Source: Aquilaria yunnanensis (lineage: Eukaryota; Streptophyta; Magnoliopsida; Malvales; Thymelaeaceae). From it: a stretch of DNA of 64,000 bases. This document shows positions 58,001-64,000 of this stretch, one piece after another (the first letter of the stretch is position 1; the number at the start of each line of letters is the position of its first letter). The stretch is from contig CM077593.1 in NCBI GenBank assembly GCA_039654915.1, positions 40,332,501-40,396,500 on the forward strand. Reading direction: 5' to 3'. The notes under the pieces are model-generated. The model saw only the letters and a program-made list of their open reading frames with translations, was not told the origin of the DNA and did no database searches. The translations under genes were made by a program, and so were the position numbers.

Positions 58001-60559
58001 GGGAGAAACATGGAAGTATATGTTGACGATATGATAGTAAAAAGCAAGCTGCCCGGCTACCACGTTGCAGATTTGGAGGAAACCTTCCAAAAGCTCAGAG
58101 CCTTCGGGATTCGCCTTAACCCCGAGAAGTGTATGTTCGGGGTGACGTCGGGAAAATTCCTTGGGTACATGGTATCCGAAAGAGGCATCGACGCCAATCC
58201 TGAGAAGATTAAGGCTCTGCTTGAGTTCCGAACTCCTGCCACAGTGAAAGACGTGCAGAGACTAACCGGAAGAATAACCTCTCTGAGCAGGTTTATTTCC
58301 AGGTACGGAGATAGGTGTCGACCTTTCTTCAAAGTCCTCACAAAGGCAGCAAAGATGGAAGGTGACCTCGGAAGAAACAATCATCTCTGGGAAGGAGATT
58401 GCCAAAAGGCCTGGGAAGAACTCAAAGTCTACCTGGCCAGCCTGCCGACTCTGCGGCAACCTCGGGAGGGAGAACCCCTCGTACTATACCTCGCCGTCAC
58501 AGAAAAGGCCGTGAGCTCGGTCCTGATAAAAGAAGAAGGGCCGAAACAATGGCCGGTCTACTATGTCAGCAAGTCCCTGCATGGCGCCGAAGTCAGGTAC
58601 CCTTTGCTTCAAAAAGCTATATACGCCTTGGTGCTTGCAGGAAGAAGGCTGCGACCATATTTCCAGGCTCACCCCATCATCGTCCGAAGTAGTCTACCAC
58701 TACGGGATGTCATGAAGAGAGTTGATCATTCGGGAAGGCTCTCCAAGTGGTGCATAGAGCTTGGCGAACACGAAATCACGTATGAGCCTCGAAAGGCCAT
58801 AAAAGCCCAAGCATTGGCAGATTTTATCGCCGAAATACCCACCACTGAGGAGAACCACTCAGATCCGAAAGAAGGGGAGCCAGAATGGACCTTGCATGTT
58901 GACGGAGCCTCGGGGTCCGAACACCAGGGAGCTGGAATAGTTATCAGAGGACCCGAAGGCCTAGAGGTGATGAAGGCTATCAAGTTCAGCTTCAACGTCA
59001 CCAATAATGTGGCTGAGTATGAAGCCCTCATAGCGGGATTACGCTTGGCCAGAAAGATTGGCGTGAGAAGCTTAAGGGCTCACAGCGATTCCCAGCTGGT
59101 AGTTCGGCAGACGGCAGGAGATTATGGGGCGAAGGACCCCATCTTGGCAAAATACCACGAGCTGGTAAGAAATCTCATCCAAGAGTTTGACGCCGTACGG
59201 ATCGAAAATGTACCCCGGCGGAATAACACTGAGGCAGATTGCTTAGCAAAGTCCAAAACATACACCGAGGTGCTAGACCATCCAAGCATCTCCGTGCTAA
59301 GCGTAACGACCTCGGGAATGGGGTGGAAGGACCCCATAAAGGGATACCTCGCAGAGAATGAGCTTCCCGAAGACGCCGGCAATGCTGCAAGACTGCGAAG
59401 ACGTGCCGGAAGATTCTTCCTGATTGGTGAAGAGTTATATCGGCAAGGATATGCAAATCCGCTGCAGAGATGTGTGGGCGAAGAGGATACTGAGATGGTC
59501 CTCGAAGAAGTCCACGAAGGCATGTGCGGCTCGCACGTTGGAACTGATGCCCTTGCAGCAGTGATACTCCGCCAAGGATACTTCTGGCCTACCCTGAGAA
59601 AGGACGCAAGACAGTTCGTCCAGAAGTGCGGTAGTTGCCAGAGACATGCAAAAATCCAGAGGATACCCTCGGAAATGGTAACGTCGGCAGACTATCCTTG
59701 GCCCTTCGCAGTCTGGGGTATAGACCTCATTGGGCCACTCCCCACAGCGCCCGGAGGCGTGAAATTCTGCGTGGTAGCAGTGGACTATTTCTCAAAGTGG
59801 GTAGAGGCAGAACCACTAGCAACTATCTCGGCAAAAGAAGTGCAGAAGTTCGTGTGGAAAAACATCGTATGCAGATTTGGCATACCGAGGGTACTAGTAG
59901 CTGATAATGGATCCCAGTTCATAGACAAAGGATTCCAGGAATTCATCAGCGACCTCGGGATAAAGATGCACTTCGCCCCAGTAGCTCACCCCCAAAGCAA
60001 TGGGCAGGTGGAAGTATCAAACAGGACCATAAAAGATGGCCTGAAAAAGAGACTTGGGGAAGCCAAGGGGAAATGGCCAGGAGAACTCCAAAGTGTATTG
60101 TGGAGCTACCGAACGACGCCACGAAGAGCCACAGGGGAAACTCCCTTCTCACTCGTCTTCGGAACAGAGGCCATTATCCCAATAGAGATAGTTCAGCCTT
60201 CAATACGGGTGCAAGTATTTGATGAAGGCGGAAACGACCTCGGTCTGAGAACCAAGCTCGACCTTGTGGCCGAACACAGAGAAATAGCCGAGCTGAGAAG
60301 AAAAGCTTTCCAGCAAAGAGTGGCCGCGGCTATCAACTTAAAAGCCAGGCCAAAAGAAATCAAAAAAGGAGACCTCGTTCTCCGAAAGGCCGACTTCGCA
60401 CCCCGAAGGCCATCTCACGGAGTACTTCGCGCAAATTGGGAAGGACCTTATCTGGTTCTCGCCGAAGTACGAAAAGGCGTGTACAAGCTTGGCGACGCCG
60501 AAGGCGTAGAATTGAAAAACACTTGGCATTCAGATGCCTTGAAAAAATTCTACGCCTAA
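55061..60559 (+). CDS. gag-pol: F2 gag-pol polyprotein, intact, 1832 aa
   Basis: The length and domain order match the F1 product: gag, CQFHRDHGHDTEDC motif, DDGS protease, YVDD reverse transcriptase, two RNase H regions and integrase with a complete zinc site and D,D,E triad. About nine residues differ from F1: H to R at 114, G to R at 142, V to A at 158, C to Y at 272, A to T at 360, Y to H at 407, R to G at 1428, and LA to PS near the C-terminus. None hits a catalytic residue. The first 11 codons are in the LTR and the next ones in the primer-binding site. Confidence 0.95.
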   Translation: MTHNDEALGHHLAPSVGTRSQIAVVETRRSKDKGLPRSSSAPEIQPAAEQTLPETSTPEEDRPLVITMSFLRDFQRSVVAEMTQQIDRRWPQQSQAQKPSSSTRPRERSPKSTRRSSESGDPRGESSTEDIALGKRPVGQTRSKRPRVSQRSSSSPEARALTPPRRTRSPKRRRRSPSRENGPSATALMERILARLDRVEKQVTRKPVWDRLSGALCEDGSPFIRTVVEAAMPGDFRVPRLEIYDGRTDPQAHLTKYRRSMIMHGADDATMYKCFEVTLTGPATAWYNSLPPGTITEFQELSTAFTQQFIGSRPTAKMPVQMFDIEQRNGETIRDYVERFNREALSVPDFRPEIRILAMTRGLRRDSQLFYEFSKDPPETLGEFYRRAEQHMTAEELRMAGPKSDHHRAEGSSQQARYLSEHTGRPRRMRGKKPQSFTPLSTTRTNILMALERQGTQIRRPKAMAADNKKNAKKFCQFHRDHGHDTEDCFQLKKYIESLIKQGQLRKYLRMPSPKGRKEEEERAENEDYDSDRRRNRSPKRRLPPPVGVIQTITTGLPSSERKRKAREIAVMEYQSPSKKLARKDGSTVVFPHDDPLLIMARIGNWDVKRVLLDDGSNADVLFSHLLPSLGITSSELKPVTTPTFGVGPSELPVLGWIDLPLMMKGTSVDGAAELYASTMTRFIVMDVPSSYNAILGRQTQGNLHIRPDVKYLTVTFATKDGDAEVFIDQAEVRKVFVKTRKAPANSSTQTVEAKAQEKGKEGDPPEAETEAVDLVPGQSTRIGKSLAKGDKENLVSFLLKNKDLFAYSPKDMPGVNPGIIQHSLKVSPEAKPVRQKKRSISAHKSNFVKTEVQRLLDAEVIREVKYPEWLSNVVIATKEGSSKLRMCIDFRNLNDACPKDSFPLPPIDQLVDSTAEYGLLSFLDAFSGYHQIRMDPEDEEKTAFITEGGTYCYIRMPFGLKNAGATYQRLMNKVFKDQMGRNMEVYVDDMIVKSKLPGYHVADLEETFQKLRAFGIRLNPEKCMFGVTSGKFLGYMVSERGIDANPEKIKALLEFRTPATVKDVQRLTGRITSLSRFISRYGDRCRPFFKVLTKAAKMEGDLGRNNHLWEGDCQKAWEELKVYLASLPTLRQPREGEPLVLYLAVTEKAVSSVLIKEEGPKQWPVYYVSKSLHGAEVRYPLLQKAIYALVLAGRRLRPYFQAHPIIVRSSLPLRDVMKRVDHSGRLSKWCIELGEHEITYEPRKAIKAQALADFIAEIPTTEENHSDPKEGEPEWTLHVDGASGSEHQGAGIVIRGPEGLEVMKAIKFSFNVTNNVAEYEALIAGLRLARKIGVRSLRAHSDSQLVVRQTAGDYGAKDPILAKYHELVRNLIQEFDAVRIENVPRRNNTEADCLAKSKTYTEVLDHPSISVLSVTTSGMGWKDPIKGYLAENELPEDAGNAARLRRRAGRFFLIGEELYRQGYANPLQRCVGEEDTEMVLEEVHEGMCGSHVGTDALAAVILRQGYFWPTLRKDARQFVQKCGSCQRHAKIQRIPSEMVTSADYPWPFAVWGIDLIGPLPTAPGGVKFCVVAVDYFSKWVEAEPLATISAKEVQKFVWKNIVCRFGIPRVLVADNGSQFIDKGFQEFISDLGIKMHFAPVAHPQSNGQVEVSNRTIKDGLKKRLGEAKGKWPGELQSVLWSYRTTPRRATGETPFSLVFGTEAIIPIEIVQPSIRVQVFDEGGNDLGLRTKLDLVAEHREIAELRRKAFQQRVAAAINLKARPKEIKKGDLVLRKADFAPRRPSHGVLRANWEGPYLVLAEVRKGVYKLGDAEGVELKNTWHSDALKKFYA
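55093..55115 (+). other. Primer-binding site of F2
   Basis: TTTGGCGCCGTCTGTGGGAA follows the LTR directly, identical to F1. Confidence 0.88.
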
Positions 60560-61316
60560 GGTTGAGCGGAAGAAGTATGTTGTACAAGAAATATTCTAAG
60601 TACAGAATGGTTTTGAGAAAAATTTTCAAGTATACCAAAATTGTCCAAGACAGATTTCCGCGAAGGTGCTCGCCACGAAAAAAGCGGTTGTGACTTCCCG
60701 AAGCCCCTTGAGCCACTATGCTCGGGAAAAATGGGAAACAAGAATCTTGCAAAGGTACTCAGCATAATCAGTGCAGAGAAAATTTTCCGAACACCCTTGA
60801 GCGAACATGCTCGGGAGAAAGGGAAAGCAAGAATCTCGCAAAAATACACGCCAAAACAAAAGCAGAGGTAATTTCCGAACACCCTTGAGCGAACGTGCTC
60901 GGGAAAAAGGGAATGAGCAATCTCGTGAAGATTTTCCTAAGTCCTTTGAGCAAATATGCTCGGGACAATAGGAAGACAGAAAAATTTGGCTAAAGATTTT
61001 CCGAAGGCCCTTGAGCGAACATGTTCGGGATAAAAGGAAACAAAAAGCCTGCAAAAGACTTAGCCAAATTTTTGCAAATTTTCCAGAAAGTCTCTTGAGC
61101 GAGCATGCTCGGGACAAAGGAAGGTAAAAAGTTTCTTTGGTTGCAGGTTTTCCGAAAGTCTCTTGGAGCGAACATGTTCGGGACAATGGAAATAAAGAAA
61201 CTTGCAAGAAAGGACTTAGCCGAAAAGATTGTTCATTTAGAGCAAAAGCTGCCTTACAAAAGAAGTGTCCAAAGAAGGAGCACGAAGGAGAAAAATAAGA
61301 GGAGCCCTAAAGCAAA
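60560..61316. repeat. Seven-unit palindromic repeat array of F2
   Basis: This reverse-complement counterpart of 31631-32402 has its seven cores between about 60692 and 61183 (TTGAGCGAACATGCTCGGGA type). It again separates the 3' ends of gag-pol and the antisense gene. Confidence 0.85.
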
Positions 61317-63665
61317 CTAGGGAGAGCCGGGTGGACGAAGACCAGGAAGCTTCAGATGCTCGACCCTGGACCACTGCCACCGAGGTCCCTCAGGAATATT
61401 TAGGCCCTCCAGAAAAGAGAGGTCCAAATCTGGGAACCTCTGCAGCACCTGGTGCCGAGCGAGGCAGAAGCCGTCCTGAAAGGCGACCTTGGCCATGTCG
61501 TCAGAAGTACGTTTTTGAATGCCAAGGACATTGACCTCGTCCCTCAGCTCAGCAACCTCCTCCTCGAGCTCGCTTATCCCCAGCATCTCTCCGGACTCCT
61601 TCTTCAGAGCCTCGACCTCGGCTTGAAGAGCAGTGTTCTCGTCCGTCAAACTCGACGCAAGACTGTCGGAAACAGCCTTGTCCTTGACAAGATCTTCATT
61701 GGCGGCAAGCAGCTCCTTTACTTGGTCGCCGAGGTCGGAAATCTTCCGGGAGGAGTCCTTTTCAAGTTCTTCTCTTTTCTTCGAGAACTCCTCCCGAACG
61801 GCAGCAAGTTGCTGAGAACAATCCGCTGTCAGCTGCTGGTTGCTGGCGATCACCTTCGCAAGAGAAGCCTTCGCTTCAGTGAGTTCCCGCGAAGTCGCAT
61901 CCTTGGAGGCAGCCTGTCTGGCCACCCGAACTCGGAGATAACCAGCGTACTCCAGCAGCTACGGCAAGGCAAAAGTCCAGGTTAGTACAAGTCTAAACAC
62001 TTAGAAAATTGAGGAAAAAAGTGTAAAGACTATACCTGAGCAGCATGCTCGGTGACTTTTGCGGCGAGGGTATTATCCCCCGGGTGAGCCGCCGCAATGG
62101 CCCGGAAGGAGGCATCAGTGGTTATCCCCTTCCAAATCTCTTTGGTCATCTTCGGACAATCGTCGGAGAACAGATTCATATCCTCCGTAATTGTCCAAAA
62201 GGGCTCCAAGGGGATCTTCCCCTCAGGGATTGTGGCATTACGCAGGGCCCGTTTCCTCTCATGAATGGCCCTCCAGCCAACAGTAAGAGATTCCCCTGAA
62301 AGTGAGAAGGAAGTTAGGAGCAAAAGAAAAATTCGCGAAAAGAAAAGGAGCTGAACTTCGGCTAAAGACATACCTGGAGGAACCTCGGAGACAGTGTCCT
62401 CGGAATCCTCGGGCCCCTCGGAAGAAAGACCCTTACCCTTCTGCCGGTACCGCTCCTCGGCGGTGGGTACTTCTACCACTACAGTGTTTCTGGGGGCCTC
62501 GAGGTCGGGAAGAGGCACCTCGGCGGAAGTAGCGGGGACCTCGGCCGGTGGAATTTCAACAAGACCAGCGTCTTCGCCAGCTTCTTCTTCCAAAAGCTCT
62601 GGCTGAGGAGACTGGAGAGTTTTCCTAACTCGCTTCGCCGAGGGTCCCGCCCCTGTCGTCTTCCTTCTTCGGGAAGCCGCCTTCTTTGTTTGCTCCCCCT
62701 TCTCCACCTGGCCAGAAAAGAGGGCCTTGTAATAAGCGGCAGCCCCATCGCCCATCTCTGAAAAAGAGAAGAAATATCAGCGTAAGTCCGAGGAAAAAGT
62801 ATAAAGGGATGGAAGATTACTCACTTTCGGCAAAAGTTTCGAAAGAAGTCTCCCCCTTAAGGAGCTTGACCAGCCAGGAGTCTTTCCCGGCGATGGCGGG
62901 AGCGGGCATATTGAGGTCAGTCACGTGCTCCTTAACCACTTTCAGCTCCCGAAGGACTTCTTCGGTCATCAACCTCCAGTTGATAGGAAAGGGGTAAAGA
63001 GCACGAGGAGAGACCTCGGGAGCCCAGTCAGCGACTGCCCGAATGCGGGCGTCGAAATCCGCGAACACGGAAGCCAACGGTGGGGTCAGCAGCATCCTCG
63101 GATCGACGACGTCTGCGTTCAGCACTCCCTGAGCCCACCTGGTCGGGACATCAGACCAGTTCTTATCCACCTTGAGGAAAAAGAACTTAGGCTGCCACCC
63201 CCGCCAGCTGTCCTTCGTGTCGAAGGTGAAGGTGAATTTTTTGCTCCCGGATCCCCGAGGTAGCAGGAAATAGAAGCCACCCTTCGGGACCACATAGAGC
63301 TTGTAGTACTGCATGAAAATGATGAAGTGGGGCTCTATCCCGAACACGCCACACATGCAGAGGTAGGCGTTAAAGTAGCAGTACGCGTTCGGGGGAAGCT
63401 GGTTCACAGCAATGCCATGGAATTGGCAGAACTCGCAAACCACCTTCGGGGGAGGATACCGAAGACCGGCCTTCAGTTGGGCTCGGAAGACGGTAACCTC
63501 GTCGCCACGGTTTGAAAAAGCAAAATGGCTAGAACGAGGCAGTCTGGTCACAGCGTAAGACGGAAGAAAGAATTTTTTCTTCCACCTCTCTAGTTTTTCG
63601 GGGGTGGTACAGCAAGGATGGGCCAGAAGAGGTTTCCAGCTCTCGGGAACAGGCATCGCAGACAT
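61317..63665 (-). CDS. Four-exon antisense gene of F2, predicted 708 aa
   Basis: Exons in gene order are 63665-62825, 62757-62374, 62295-62036 and 61958-61317. All three donors and acceptors are the same as in F1, and the frame stays open throughout. About nine residues differ from F1, among them H to R in exon 1 (LPRSSH), T to A and P to T in the linker, P to S, D to N and M to I in exon 3, and S to T, I to V and R to S in the coiled coil. Function is unknown. Conservation of every splice site in two separate insertions supports a real spliced gene, but both copies are young. Confidence 0.82.
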
Positions 63666-63952
63666 GAAAAAGAGTTTGAGATGGAAAAGAAAATAGTTTC
63701 CAGAAAAAACTCAGAAGACGAGTTTGGAAAAAACAGCAGTTTTCCAGAAAAACTCAGAAAAACAGAGGAATCAAGTACTCTGGAAATCAAAACCCACCAA
63801 AAGATTTGCCGGAGGACGCCGTCGTGAAAGTTGGTTGGAAAAAGCTCTGATTAAAGAAGCTCCGCCACAGAAAGCAAGATAAAACGCAAGAACAGAGGGC
63901 AGAGCAGAAAAAGAGCAGAAAAACAGTAAGTGGGACTTATGATAGAATGGGC

Positions 63953-63960
63953 TATTTATA
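63953..63960 (-). promoter_or_regulatory. TATA box of the F2 antisense gene
   Basis: The minus strand reads TATAAATA in the same context as F1; the first ATG downstream is the start at 63665. Confidence 0.8.
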
Positions 63961-64000
63961 GGCCAAAGGTGGGTAACCGAAAAAACATCATAAGTACCCA

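Larger units (their letters stand above)
54225..64000 (+). mobile_element. TAT-type retrotransposon F2, copy of F1 in opposite orientation (3' end beyond window)
   Basis: It has the same order as F1: LTR, primer-binding site, gag-pol, seven-unit array and antisense gene. Nearly every base matches F1. Noted differences are one extra A in the LTR (near 54431) and a missing 15-bp tandem copy near 60610. The polypurine tract and 3' LTR are outside the window, so the target duplication (left flank CTAGT, 54220-54224) cannot be confirmed. The flanks differ from those of F1, so this is a separate insertion, here in B3 pol. Confidence 0.95.

Overview
This window is nuclear DNA of a flowering plant. 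It consists almost entirely of LTR retrotransposons nested in one another. I recognise no host protein-coding gene, tRNA, rRNA or CRISPR array. The evidence is Ty1/copia and Ty3/gypsy polyproteins, initiator-Met-type primer-binding sites, TG...CA-bounded long terminal repeats (LTRs) and 5-bp target-site duplications (TSDs). The species cannot be told from the sequence.

Layout. (1) 1-1901: end of a minus-strand copia element (C0) inserted in the gag of a Tekay/Del-like Ty3 element (C, 1902-6946). C in turn sits in the reverse transcriptase (RT) of an older Ty3 element (B1, 6947-11860), which sits in an old copia LTR. (2) 11861-26647: old copia O, split by a Tekay-like solo LTR (D1; 12717-13312 and 21530-23289), itself split by a complete 8.2-kb copia (Y, 13313-21529, TSD GTAAC). 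(3) 26648-51593: an old TAT-type Ty3 element (E), with its 5' LTR at 26648-27280 and a fossil gag-pol at about 48040-50757. It is interrupted by a complete 11.2-kb TAT-type element (F1, 27574-38736, TSD CTAAT), a Tekay-like solo LTR (D2, 38820-41331, TSD AACAA) and an inverted pair of B-family LTRs (43461-47172). (4) 51594-54224: 3' LTR and pol end of another B element (B3), interrupted by F2 (54225 to beyond the window), a near-identical copy of F1 in the opposite orientation.

F1 and F2 are the liveliest part. Each has an uninterrupted 1832-codon gag-protease-RT-RNase H-integrase frame. Its ATG lies inside the 5' LTR and is the first ATG after the LTR TATA box. On the opposite strand, between pol and the 3' LTR, each carries a four-exon gene for a predicted 708-residue protein. 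That gene has its own TATA box and consensus introns, and it converges on pol across an array of seven palindromic repeats. By eye the two F1 LTRs differ at 3 of 867 positions, so this is a recent insertion. Element Y has about 35 LTR differences and four nonsense mutations and is older. C, B, D1, O and E are older still.

Coordinates of degraded elements are good to a few bases where LTR ends are given, and to tens of bases where 'about' is used. All comparisons were made by eye.
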